Origin: Clostridium sp. CAG:448
GTDB taxonomy: Bacteria > Bacillota > Clostridia > Oscillospirales > CAG-272
Reading direction: 5' to 3'
NCBI GenBank assembly: GCA_000433415.1
Contig: FR890536.1
Location: 18,346 to 26,101 of the forward strand
DNA length: 7,756 bases
Below are positions 1-7,201 of this stretch, one piece after another. The notes under the pieces were generated by a model that saw only the letters and a list, made by a program, of their open reading frames with translations, ran no database searches and had not been told where the DNA came from. A program made the position numbers and the translations under genes. How positions within the stretch are numbered: position 1 is the first letter of the stretch; each line of letters opens with the position of its first letter.

Positions 1-1468
1 GGTAGGCGATCATAGCGTGACCGGATTCGTGATAAGCGGTATTGCGCTTTTCGCGTTCCTTCATCGGGCGGGATTTCTTCTGCGGTCCGGCAATGACCTT
101 GATAAAGGCATCCTCAATGTCTGCCATGCCGATCAGACTCTTTTTACGTCTGGCGGCAAGCAAGGCTGCCTCATTCAGCAGGTTTGCAAGATCCGCACCG
201 GTGAAGCCTGCGGTGGAACGCGCCACCTCGCGCAGATTGACGTCCGGTTCCAACGGTTTGTTGCGTGCATGAACCTTCAGAATATCTTCACGTCCCCGCA
301 GATCCGGTACATTGACCGTGATCTGACGGTCAAAACGTCCCGGACGAAGGAGCGCCGGATCCAAAATATCCGGACGGTTGGTTGCAGCCATGACAATGAC
401 GCCATCGTGAGAGCCGAAACCGTCCATTTCGACAAGCAACTGGTTCAGCGTTTGTTCACGTTCATCGTGACCGCCGCCAAGACCTGCGCCTCTGTGTCTG
501 CCTACCGCATCGATTTCATCAATGAAGATGATGGAAGCGGGGGCTTTCCGTGCGGTTTCAAACAAATCACGGACACGGGACGCACCGACACCGACATACA
601 TTTCCACAAAGTCGGAGCCGGAGATTGAGAAGAAGGGAACACCTGCCTCACCGGCGACCGCTTTTGCAAGCAAGGTTTTACCGGTTCCGGGAGGGCCCAC
701 AAGCAACACGCCGTGCGGAATTTTTGCACCCAGACGGGTGAATTGCGCGGGATCCTTTAAGAAATCCACAATTTCCTTCAATTCTTCCTTTTCTTCATCC
801 GCACCTGCAACATCTTTGAAGCGAACGGTGTCCTTGGCGCTCTGCGGTGTTTTCACACGCGCTTTGCCGAAGCTGTTAATTCTGCCGCCGTCACCGCCGT
901 TTGCCATCTTCCTCATGGCGATGATATAGAGCACCACAAAGACTACGATAATCAGGAGATACGGCAGGTACGCAAGCCAAACAGAGTTTTTGTCTGCGGG
1001 CTGATATTCCAGTTCAACCTGCGAGCCGTCAGCCAGTACCAGTGTCAGCAGCTGTTTGCCGACATCCGCGTGGAACAGGTCTGCACTGCGCAACGTATAG
1101 GTATAAGTGGTGGTGTCTTTTTCGTTCTTTGTGTTCTCAACCTTGACGGTAACAACATTGCTGTTGCTTACGTAGATGCTCGTGATTCTGTAATCCCCTT
1201 TGCTCTGACCGAACACATGCGAAGTGTCTTCCTCCGGTTTGTCGGTTGCGGCGTCTGTCGTTGCACCCGTCTGAGTGCCGGACGGTTTTACTCCGTTCGC
1301 TTCCTGCTGCTTGAAGGCATTGACATCGTCCAACAGCCGGAGCAGATCGGAATAGGAATTGAGCTTTGAGGTTGAAACGGTCGCCGACTGCATGATGAAA
1401 ACAACGACCATGATGATGATTCCGATGAAAACCAGATAGAATAGCAGATTTTTGAAACCTTTTTTCAT
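1..1468 (-). CDS. ftsH: ATP-dependent zinc metalloprotease FtsH (3' part beyond window)
   Basis: FtsH is a membrane-anchored hexameric AAA+ protease that unfolds and degrades membrane and some cytosolic proteins. The first 489 codons are present; the frame is still open at the left edge. Visible in order: TM helix 1 (about residues 5-27), an extracytoplasmic segment (about 28-163), TM helix 2 (about 164-186), Walker A GPPGTGKT (258-265), pore loop MYVG with Tyr291, Walker B with FIDEID (315-320), second region of homology with arginines 375 and 378, and zinc site HESGH (480-484). Walker A, Walker B, the arginines and HEXXH all sit 63 residues later than in E. coli FtsH, so the ATPase core has normal spacing and the extra length is all N-terminal. 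It lies between the two TM helices, in a Thr/Asp/Lys-rich stretch near residues 57-85. Most of the protease domain, including the third zinc ligand, is outside the window. The start is ATG at 1468, five bases after GGAGG; an in-frame ATG at 1480 has a poorer ribosome site. Confidence 0.97.
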   Translation of the reverse strand, partial: MKKGFKNLLFYLVFIGIIIMVVVFIMQSATVSTSKLNSYSDLLRLLDDVNAFKQQEANGVKPSGTQTGATTDAATDKPEEDTSHVFGQSKGDYRITSIYVSNSNVVTVKVENTKNEKDTTTYTYTLRSADLFHADVGKQLLTLVLADGSQVELEYQPADKNSVWLAYLPYLLIIVVFVVLYIIAMRKMANGGDGGRINSFGKARVKTPQSAKDTVRFKDVAGADEEKEELKEIVDFLKDPAQFTRLGAKIPHGVLLVGPPGTGKTLLAKAVAGEAGVPFFSISGSDFVEMYVGVGASRVRDLFETARKAPASIIFIDEIDAVGRHRGAGLGGGHDEREQTLNQLLVEMDGFGSHDGVIVMAATNRPDILDPALLRPGRFDRQITVNVPDLRGREDILKVHARNKPLEPDVNLREVARSTAGFTGADLANLLNEAALLAARRKKSLIGMADIEDAFIKVIAGPQKKSRPMKEREKRNTAYHESGHAMIAY

Positions 1469-1471
1469 TTG

Positions 1472-1478
1472 CCCCTCC
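1472..1478 (-). promoter_or_regulatory. Shine-Dalgarno of ftsH
   Basis: GGAGGGG on the minus strand; its GGAGG core ends five bases before the ATG at 1468. This favours that start over the in-frame ATG at 1480, which overlaps the motif and would add only four residues. Confidence 0.75.
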
Positions 1479-1546
1479 ATTCTCAGAGTGATAGATTATG
1501 GAAACAATCATATGATGATACGATATAATCCAATATAACAACCGAG

Positions 1547-1578
1547 ATTATAGCGCCATGATGTGAAATCCGTGTGAA
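1547..1578 (-). promoter_or_regulatory. Possible ftsH promoter with paired TTCACA repeats
   Basis: The 123-base gap between hpt and ftsH is AT-rich. It contains an exact TATAAT at 1552-1547 on the minus strand, about 80 bases before the ftsH start. No good -35 hexamer lies at 16-18 bases from it. Instead two copies of TTCACA sit upstream, at 1578-1573 and 1567-1562, 11 bases apart or about one helical turn. A promoter lacking a -35 element and helped by an activator would look like this, but so could chance in AT-rich DNA. Other weak TATNAT-like hexamers lie nearer the gene (TATCAT at 1520-1515, TATGAT at 1512-1507). No hairpin followed by a T run is seen, so hpt transcripts may read through into ftsH. 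Confidence 0.3.
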
Positions 1579-1591
1579 TACGTGCTGAATG

Positions 1592-2140
1592 TTATGAATA
1601 TACCTCCGGCTTCAGCACACCGACAAAAGGCAGATTCCTGTATTTTTCCGCATAGTCCAATCCATATCCCACCACAAACTCATTCGGAACCACGAAACCG
1701 CAATAATCCGGAGAGAAGAAAACCTCACGCCGATCCGGCTTATCCAGCAGTGTAACGGTTTTGACGCTGTTGGCGCCGCGATTGCGCAAAAGCTGCGTCA
1801 GACGGGCAAGCGTCCGTCCGCTGTCCACAATGTCTTCAACAATCAGAATATCCAGGTTGTCCAACCCGTCCCGCATCAGATCCAATGTGATTTTGATCTC
1901 GCCGGAATTCTTGGTGGAAGCGCCGTAGGAAGAAACCTTCATACATTCCACCTCAAGCGGAAGCGGGATCTGTCGCATCAGGTCGGTGGCAAACGGCATC
2001 GAACCTTTCAGAATGATCAGGAGTACCAGTTGACGGTTGGAATCCCGATAATCCTTTGTGATTTTTTGTGCCAGTTCGTTGACTTTCTGTGCCAGCTCAT
2101 CCTGACTGATCAGTATTTTTGCAATGTCTTCCTTCATCAT
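1592..2140 (-). CDS. hpt: Hypoxanthine phosphoribosyltransferase
   Basis: This cytosolic purine-salvage enzyme joins hypoxanthine (and usually guanine) to PRPP, giving IMP or GMP and pyrophosphate. The 182 residues are the usual bacterial length. Visible motifs: LKGS at 44-47 (pyrophosphate-loop type), the flexible loop around SSYGAS (70-75), the PRPP-binding loop VEDIVDSGRTL (101-111), and the base-binding region with LDKPDRR (132-138) and the VGYGLDYAEKYR segment (157-168). All look intact. It begins 23 bases after the tilS stop. The start is one of two adjacent ATGs (2140 or 2137); the first lies eight bases after AAAGG and is preferred. The tilS-hpt-ftsH order is widely conserved in Bacillota. 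Specificity for hypoxanthine over guanine or xanthine cannot be decided from sequence alone. Confidence 0.96.
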   Translation of the reverse strand: MMKEDIAKILISQDELAQKVNELAQKITKDYRDSNRQLVLLIILKGSMPFATDLMRQIPLPLEVECMKVSSYGASTKNSGEIKITLDLMRDGLDNLDILIVEDIVDSGRTLARLTQLLRNRGANSVKTVTLLDKPDRREVFFSPDYCGFVVPNEFVVGYGLDYAEKYRNLPFVGVLKPEVYS

Positions 2141-2148
2141 ATCGTGTA

Positions 2149-2153
2149 CCTTT
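2149..2153 (-). promoter_or_regulatory. Shine-Dalgarno of hpt
   Basis: AAAGG on the minus strand (within AGAAAGG, 2155-2149), eight bases before the ATG at 2140, in the short gap after tilS. It supports independent initiation of hpt rather than coupling by overlap. Confidence 0.6.
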
Positions 2154-2163
2154 CTTTTGTGGT

Positions 2164-3195
2164 TTATACAGTGGATTTTCTGCCGTTGTCCGGCATCGGA
2201 TCGTTTCTTTGTAAAATCAAAAGATCCGGTGCGCTGCCGTCAAAAAGGGCAAACGCCCGCCCGGGAAGTGCGATACGCGCGGTACGGTTGCGCGCCGCAA
2301 CGGCTTGATCCAATGCGTGCAAATGAATCGCTTCCGGTGCAGGCAGGCCCATATCACTCAGCCATATTATATAAACGCGCTTCCGGATTGCCGCCGGATA
2401 TTCACGCAGGGCTGTAGCGGAGAGCGCTCCGTTTCCAGTGCCCGCTGCCCGATATGCCTGCGCTGCCAAAAGGTCAAGCGCCGCACAGTCCTCACGCAGG
2501 GTGTCGGACAGGCGCAGAAAGCGTTCCTCGGGGTGTTCCGATAATGTGCGGAGAACCGGAACCAGATGGTGTCGGATACGGTTGCGGTCGCAGTCGTCTT
2601 CTGCATTTGTTATGTCCGTACAATAAGCCTGCCCGCGTATCTCCAAATAGGTAAGTAGGTCTTCCTTCCGACAATGCAGCAGCGGACGAATCAGTACCCC
2701 GGATTCTGAAAACGGACGTACCGGCGGAATGCCGCACAACCCTTTTGCACCGGTACCGCGCAACAGGCGGTAAAGCACGGTTTCCATGTGGTCGTCTGCG
2801 TGGTGTGCCAGGGTGAGGATGGGAATTTCTTTTTCGCGCATCAGCGCGGCAAAGCAATCATGCCGCAATTCGCGTCCCGCCGTTTCCAGACTGAGGCCGT
2901 GCTCCTTTGCATAGGCGGGAACATCCGCGTGAATGAGCGTGAACGGAATTTTTGCGGCTTGCGCGGTTTGCCTGCAAAAGTCCGCGTCCCGATCGGCGTC
3001 GGTTCCGCGGATGCCGTGATGCAGATGCAGTGCATACAGCGGCGTATGATGCAGTGCCGCATACGCGGCAAGCGCAAGAAGCAGAGCGGTAGAGTCCGCG
3101 CCGCCGGAAAATCCGATCAGAATGGGGGTTGACGGAGAAAGTCCTGTCAATCGGTGCGGCGGGACAAAGCCCGCCGGATAGGCAATGTGTGTCAT
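2164..3195 (-). CDS. tilS: tRNA(Ile2) lysidine synthetase, short form
   Basis: TilS uses ATP and lysine to convert C34 of the tRNA(Ile) CAU anticodon to lysidine, switching both codon reading and charging from Met to Ile. It is normally essential. The PP-loop SGGADS is at residues 30-35. Other N-type ATPase and TilS motifs follow: LHLHHGIRG (57-64 region), AGRELRHDCF (106-115), AHHADDHMET (130-139; the position after DD is usually Gln), RGTGAKGLCGIP (146-157), RPLL (170-173) and the N-x-x-R-RN-IRHHLVP stretch (about 197-213). At 343 residues it is shorter than B. subtilis (about 470) or E. coli (about 430) TilS. A TilS substrate-binding-like region can be followed to about residue 328, after which the protein ends in a polar tail, so the second C-terminal domain appears absent, as in the short Aquifex enzyme. 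Its ATG overlaps the dnaB TGA by four bases (ATGA) and no strong Shine-Dalgarno precedes it, suggesting coupling to dnaB translation. Confidence 0.94.
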   Translation of the reverse strand: MTHIAYPAGFVPPHRLTGLSPSTPILIGFSGGADSTALLLALAAYAALHHTPLYALHLHHGIRGTDADRDADFCRQTAQAAKIPFTLIHADVPAYAKEHGLSLETAGRELRHDCFAALMREKEIPILTLAHHADDHMETVLYRLLRGTGAKGLCGIPPVRPFSESGVLIRPLLHCRKEDLLTYLEIRGQAYCTDITNAEDDCDRNRIRHHLVPVLRTLSEHPEERFLRLSDTLREDCAALDLLAAQAYRAAGTGNGALSATALREYPAAIRKRVYIIWLSDMGLPAPEAIHLHALDQAVAARNRTARIALPGRAFALFDGSAPDLLILQRNDPMPDNGRKSTV

Positions 3196-4541
3196 GCGCC
3201 GTTCTCATCCGCAATGGTGCGGAACTTGGTGTAACGGCCGATCCACCCCATTTTAACCGACCCGACGCTGCCGTGACGGTTCTTGGCAATAATGACTTCT
3301 GCGGTCGTGGGAGCTTTGTCATCGGGAGATTGCTCTGCCGCTTTGTAGTATTCGTCGCGGTACAGGAACAGAACCGTATCCGCATCCTGTTCAATTGCAC
3401 CCGAGTCACGCAAATCGGACAGCATGGGCTTTTTATCCGTTCTGGATTCCGGTCCACGCGAGAGCTGCGCGCAGCAGATGATGGGTACATTCAGTTCCTT
3501 TGCCATGATTTTCATGGCACGGGAAATTTCCGCCACTTCCTGTACGCGGTTGTCAATCCGGCGGTCACTCTGCATCAATTGCAGATAATCGATGACCACC
3601 AAACCCAGATTTTTGACCCGGCGAAGCTTGGCTTTCATTGCGGTTACGGTAATGCCGGAAGTATCGTCAATCAGAATGTCGCACTTGGCAAGATGCGCGG
3701 CGGCAGCGGCGAGCTTGGGCCAGTCCTCAGGGGTCAGATCCCCTTTGCGCAGCGTGTAGCTGTCCACCATTGCCTCACTGGAAATAATACGGGTAACAAG
3801 CTGTTCCGCGGACATTTCCAACGAGAAAATGCAAACCGTTTTTCCGGTTGCCGAGGCAACGTTGGTTGCGATGTTCAGCGCGAAACTGGTTTTTCCCATA
3901 CCGGGGCGGGCGCCGACCAATACCAGGTCCGAACGTCCCATGCCGGCAAGTACACGGTCCAGTCCCGAAAAACCGGTCTGTACGTTCTGTTCTGCCTCTT
4001 TGTTTTGGGAGAGTGCCTGTAAACGGCTGTATACGTCCACAATCACTTCGTTGATGGTTCGGAACCCTTTGGTTTCGCGCCCCTGTGCAATGGCATACAG
4101 CTTGTTCTGCGTCAGATCCAAAATCGCCGATACCTCATCCTGCTCGGCATATGCCATGGCAATTGCTTCTTCGCAGGAGGAGATGGTTTGCCGCAAAAGG
4201 CTTTTATCCCGGACGATTGCGGCATAATCCCGGACGTTCATTGCGCTGGGAACGACCTCTGCAATGGTGCGGATATAACTTTCTCCGCCCGAATGGTCAT
4301 ACACCCCCTGGTGAACCAGCATATCAATCAATGTGACGACATCGATCTGCTTGTTGACCAGAAAAAGTTTGTGCATGGCAGAGTAAATCTGCTGGTGCTC
4401 TTCCAGATAAAAGTCGTCCTCACGGATGGTATCCGCAATCAGATTCAGGGATTCCGGGTCTACCAGAATGGAGCCGAGGAGGGATTGCTCCGCAATCAGC
4501 GAAAAGGGAATTTTTTTATTATTCAGCAGTTCTTCTTCCAT
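3192..4541 (-). CDS. dnaB: Replicative DNA helicase DnaB (DnaC in B. subtilis)
   Basis: This is the hexameric ring helicase that unwinds DNA at the replication fork and works with primase DnaG. The 449 residues are the standard length, with no intein. The N-terminal scaffold domain covers roughly residues 10-115 (starting PFSLIAEQSLLGS), followed by a linker region and the RecA-like ATPase from about 188 (TGFSGLDRVLAG). Walker A is GARPGMGKT (210-218), the catalytic Glu is E242 in FSLEMS, Walker B is VVIDYLQL (315-322), and the DLRDSGAIEQDAD motif is at 376-388. The AKNRHGS segment (419-425) carries Lys420 and Arg422, the family's trans-acting arginine-finger pair. The ATG at 4541 lies 12 bases after the rplI stop. 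The bases before it contain no recognisable Shine-Dalgarno and no alternative Met is near, so initiation probably relies on ribosomes arriving from rplI. The stop overlaps the tilS start. Confidence 0.98.
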   Translation of the reverse strand: MEEELLNNKKIPFSLIAEQSLLGSILVDPESLNLIADTIREDDFYLEEHQQIYSAMHKLFLVNKQIDVVTLIDMLVHQGVYDHSGGESYIRTIAEVVPSAMNVRDYAAIVRDKSLLRQTISSCEEAIAMAYAEQDEVSAILDLTQNKLYAIAQGRETKGFRTINEVIVDVYSRLQALSQNKEAEQNVQTGFSGLDRVLAGMGRSDLVLVGARPGMGKTSFALNIATNVASATGKTVCIFSLEMSAEQLVTRIISSEAMVDSYTLRKGDLTPEDWPKLAAAAAHLAKCDILIDDTSGITVTAMKAKLRRVKNLGLVVIDYLQLMQSDRRIDNRVQEVAEISRAMKIMAKELNVPIICCAQLSRGPESRTDKKPMLSDLRDSGAIEQDADTVLFLYRDEYYKAAEQSPDDKAPTTAEVIIAKNRHGSVGSVKMGWIGRYTKFRTIADENGA

Positions 4542-4553
4542 GGTGTGTCTGTC

Positions 4554-4997
4554 TTATTTGGTGACGACCAGATGGATGGTGCCGGAAATCTCCGGATACA
4601 GCTTGACGTCCAATGTATATGTGCCGTAGGAGCGAATCGGCTCATTCAGCGTGATCCGACGCTTGTCAATCACGATTCCGTAGTCTTTTTCCAGCGTTTC
4701 CGCTACGTCTTTATTGGTGATGGAGCCGTAGAGCTTGTCATCGCTGCCGGATGCGGCATGAAGCTTGACGATGGTACTCTCCAATTTGGCGGCAAGCACA
4801 CGTGCTTCCGCTTTTTCGGTTTCGATTTTATGCAAACGCGCCTCTTCTTTGGAGCGGACCTCACTCATAATCGCATTGTTTGCCCGAACGGCAAGCTTTT
4901 TGGGAATCAGAAAATTGACGGCGTATCCGTCGGACACATCGATGATTTCGCCTTGTTTCCCCTGACTTTTTACATCTTTGAGCAATAAAACCTTCAT
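4554..4997 (-). CDS. rplI: 50S ribosomal protein bL9
   Basis: bL9 binds 23S rRNA near the base of the L1 stalk and helps keep frame and ribosome quality. The 147 residues match the family. The N-terminal domain has MKVLLLKDVK and the signature GYAVNFLIP (24-32; the usual Arg after GYA is Val here). A long connecting helix spans about 41-75, rich in Glu, Ala, Lys and Arg. The C-terminal domain carries KLYGSITNKDVAE (88-100) and ends in the YTLDVKLYPEISGTI segment. The start ATG overlaps the gdpP stop by four bases (ATGA at 4997-4994), and a strong AAGGAGG lies inside the end of gdpP, ten bases upstream, so rplI can be translated well despite being third in the operon. Placement between gdpP and dnaB, away from rpsF-ssb-rpsR, is the B. 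subtilis arrangement. Confidence 0.98.
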   Translation of the reverse strand: MKVLLLKDVKSQGKQGEIIDVSDGYAVNFLIPKKLAVRANNAIMSEVRSKEEARLHKIETEKAEARVLAAKLESTIVKLHAASGSDDKLYGSITNKDVAETLEKDYGIVIDKRRITLNEPIRSYGTYTLDVKLYPEISGTIHLVVTK

Positions 4998-7192
4998 TCT
5001 TGATTTTCCTCCTTGCGGTAATCGTATTCAAAATAGTTGTCGATGGCAGCCTTGAGCAGGTCGCAGGCACCGGAAAGCGTAGATTCGCGTATTTGTGCGC
5101 CTGCCATGTCGAAATGTCCGCCGCCCTCCAGTTTTTCCAAAATAATCTGTACATTGATGTCACCCTTGGAACGCCCGGAAATGATGACTGTCCGGTTTGC
5201 GGAAAGCACGAGCGCAAAAGCGGCTTCCACTCCCTTCAGCGCTAACAGCTTGTCAGCGGCGCGGGAGGCGGCAATGCGGTCGTCCGGGGAAGGGGCGCGA
5301 TGGGAACTGAGCCAGGTAATGGCAATATTTCTGCGGTAGAGTCTTGCGCGGGACTCAAAGTCGCTGATGACCTGCATCTTCTCCAGATCTTCGTCAAAAA
5401 ATTCGCGTACAACCGCGGTATGTGCACCGCGCGTGTACAGGTAATGCGCGATTGCAAATGTCTGCGAACCGGCGTTGCGTGTAAAGTGGTTGGTATCCAG
5501 CATGATGCCGGAAAGCATCACATTTGCCTCTTCCTTCTTCAGCATGGCGTTCCATGGGCTTTGTTCCAGCATCTCCGCCACGATTTCACAGGTTGAGGAC
5601 TTGGTTGTTTCAATATAGTGCAGAAACGGTGTGAACGCAAGCTCATTGACCAGAATATGATGGTCAATCAGGGCGATTTCGGAAACCTTGAACGGAATGT
5701 CAGGCGCCTCGAAAATTTTCTGGTTGTTCACGTCGACAATGACAAGCAGGGTGTTGGAGCGGACAAGGTCAAGACCGGCATCCCGATTGACGAACATGTC
5801 CTCATATTCCGGCAGTCCTGCCAGTTGTTCCCGACAAATCCGGAAGTTTTCACACACCGTATTTGTGACAATATGCAGATTGCCGAAATCGGGCGTCCGA
5901 CCTTCCTCTTCCGCGCGTTCTGCCAAGACGCACATGGCGAGTCTTGCAACGCCGACACACGCACCGATTGCATCAAAATCGGGATTGGCATGTCCCATCA
6001 CCAGGATGTTGCTTGCCTCACGGATCCTCTCCGCAAGCAATTGTCCTGCCACACGGGAGGAGACTGAGGTGTTGGCTTCCATGGTCTTGTGGGTTCCGCC
6101 AAAATATTCAAGCTGGCTGTTCTGCCCGCGGCGCAGTGCCACCTGGTTTCCGCCGCGCTGCAGGGCAACCTCCAGAGCCGTATAGGCACTGCGGCTTCGC
6201 TGTTCCATACTTTCACCCGTGGCGGCAATCCCCATGGAAATGGAAACGGGGAAACTGTTGTCACCGATTCGGATTGCCATGACCTTATCTAGGATGTCAA
6301 AGCGGTTCCGGATGCAGTATTCCAATTGTTCATTGGACATCAATACCATGTATTTGTCCCGGTCATATTCGCGGAGCAAAGCGTGCAGGTTGTGTGCCCA
6401 TTCACCGAGCAGGGCTTCGATTTTGTTGGTTGCGTCGCGATAGTTTACCTGGATAAACTGCGAGAGCTCCTGTAAATTATCCAGTGCGATATAGCAGACA
6501 ACCGGTTGCTCCAATTGCGAACGTCTGTAAAGCTCCAGGTAGTCATCCACATCACGGAATAGCAGAAAATAGTAGTTTTCGCCGCGCAAACGCATGATGT
6601 AGCTCATAATCTCATATTGTCTGCCGTCGCCCAAACGGGTGGTCATGCTGTTCTGTGCAGCTTCCGGCGGGTTGCTGTACGTGTAGTCCTGCAAAAACGC
6701 ACTTGCATTGCGTGCCTGTTCCATCAGGCGCTTGACCGGAATATTGCAGAAATCGGAAAACGCCATGTTGCAGGTCGCCCCCGGTAGGCCGAGGATATCC
6801 TGCAGGGCACCGTTGACAACCTTGACGCGGCCATCCGTGCTGACCACCGCATAAGGGACATCAATGATGTACCGGAAGACATCGTAAATTTCCGTATTCA
6901 TCGCCTCAGCCTGCGCCTCCGCGGATTTGACACGTCCGTAAAACAAAGACCAGAAAAGCAACACCGCTCCCGCACTGCATACATAGAACCCGATAAAAAT
7001 CAACCCTGCCGGGACGTGATAGGAAGCGTCCAATTTGAAACAGAGCAACATATAGGACACCAAAAGGATCAGTGCCTCGCCCGCCACAAGGAAGGTCGGC
7101 AGGCGCATATCCACCTGGGAATATCCGCGCCGCCGCCGACTGTCCGATTCCGGCTTGCGGGAAAAAGATTGTTTTTTCTTCATACCGGTCAT
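4994..7192 (-). CDS. gdpP: Cyclic-di-AMP phosphodiesterase GdpP (YybT family; TM-PAS-GGDEF-DHH/DHHA1)
   Basis: GdpP hydrolyses c-di-AMP to pApA at the membrane and so controls potassium and osmolyte balance, cell-wall stress and beta-lactam tolerance. The 732 residues have the full family order: a basic N-terminus with RRRR (19-22), two TM helices (about 32-53 and 60-84), a PAS domain (about 98-215) that binds heme in B. subtilis, a degenerate GGDEF domain (about 225-360) whose signature is replaced by YDRDK (276-280), the DHH domain from about 392, and DHHA1 to about 720. Metal-binding residues are intact: H401, D405 and D407 in GHANPDFDAIG, D487 in VIVDV, DHH (510-512), and D566 in GIMLDT. 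The DHHA1 signature GGGHFDMAGAQ is at 690-700. After D487 the text is VNN, where many relatives have a His. The start is ATG 7192, only three bases after AAGGAG; the ATG at 7183 is 12 bases away, so neither spacing is ideal and the protein may start MKKK. Confidence 0.96.
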   Translation of the reverse strand: MTGMKKKQSFSRKPESDSRRRRGYSQVDMRLPTFLVAGEALILLVSYMLLCFKLDASYHVPAGLIFIGFYVCSAGAVLLFWSLFYGRVKSAEAQAEAMNTEIYDVFRYIIDVPYAVVSTDGRVKVVNGALQDILGLPGATCNMAFSDFCNIPVKRLMEQARNASAFLQDYTYSNPPEAAQNSMTTRLGDGRQYEIMSYIMRLRGENYYFLLFRDVDDYLELYRRSQLEQPVVCYIALDNLQELSQFIQVNYRDATNKIEALLGEWAHNLHALLREYDRDKYMVLMSNEQLEYCIRNRFDILDKVMAIRIGDNSFPVSISMGIAATGESMEQRSRSAYTALEVALQRGGNQVALRRGQNSQLEYFGGTHKTMEANTSVSSRVAGQLLAERIREASNILVMGHANPDFDAIGACVGVARLAMCVLAERAEEEGRTPDFGNLHIVTNTVCENFRICREQLAGLPEYEDMFVNRDAGLDLVRSNTLLVIVDVNNQKIFEAPDIPFKVSEIALIDHHILVNELAFTPFLHYIETTKSSTCEIVAEMLEQSPWNAMLKKEEANVMLSGIMLDTNHFTRNAGSQTFAIAHYLYTRGAHTAVVREFFDEDLEKMQVISDFESRARLYRRNIAITWLSSHRAPSPDDRIAASRAADKLLALKGVEAAFALVLSANRTVIISGRSKGDINVQIILEKLEGGGHFDMAGAQIRESTLSGACDLLKAAIDNYFEYDYRKEENQE
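5008..5014 (-). promoter_or_regulatory. Strong Shine-Dalgarno of rplI inside gdpP
   Basis: AAGGAGG on the minus strand lies within the last codons of gdpP, ten bases before the rplI ATG at 4997. It is the longest Shine-Dalgarno match among the genes here and fits the need for high bL9 synthesis from a message shared with a low-abundance signalling enzyme. Confidence 0.75.
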
Positions 7193-7195
7193 CCA

Positions 7196-7201
7196 CTCCT
7201 T
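7196..7201 (-). promoter_or_regulatory. Shine-Dalgarno of gdpP overlapping the upstream stop codon
   Basis: AAGGAG on the minus strand shares its first bases with the TAA stop of the DUF2232 gene (7202-7200). It lies three bases from the ATG at 7192 and 12 bases from the ATG at 7183, which leaves the true gdpP start ambiguous. Ribosomes ending on the upstream gene would cover this site, so coupling is likely. Confidence 0.6.

Noticed and set aside
17..628. A 203-codon open frame on the plus strand at the left edge
   Set aside because: It is an antisense shadow of the ftsH ATPase domain, which reads through with perfect motif spacing.
1507..1516. Palindrome ATCATATGAT in the hpt-ftsH gap
   Set aside because: It is ten bases in AT-rich DNA with no second copy or known operator match, so it is too weak to call.
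1137..1541. A minus-strand frame starting in the hpt-ftsH gap
   Set aside because: It runs out of frame through the ftsH N-terminus and has no homology-like features. The ftsH frame has the TM helices and a Shine-Dalgarno.
3129..4022. A 297-codon open frame on the plus strand
   Set aside because: It lies antisense to dnaB and the start of tilS, whose motifs are fully intact. Its translation has no recognisable domain. Long antisense frames are expected opposite genes with this base composition.
3192..4541. Possible intein in dnaB, a common insertion site
   Set aside because: The protein is the standard length and the Walker A and B regions are uninterrupted.
4188..4988. A 266-codon open frame on the plus strand across the dnaB-rplI junction
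   Set aside because: It is antisense to two conserved genes, crosses their boundary, and shows no family motif.
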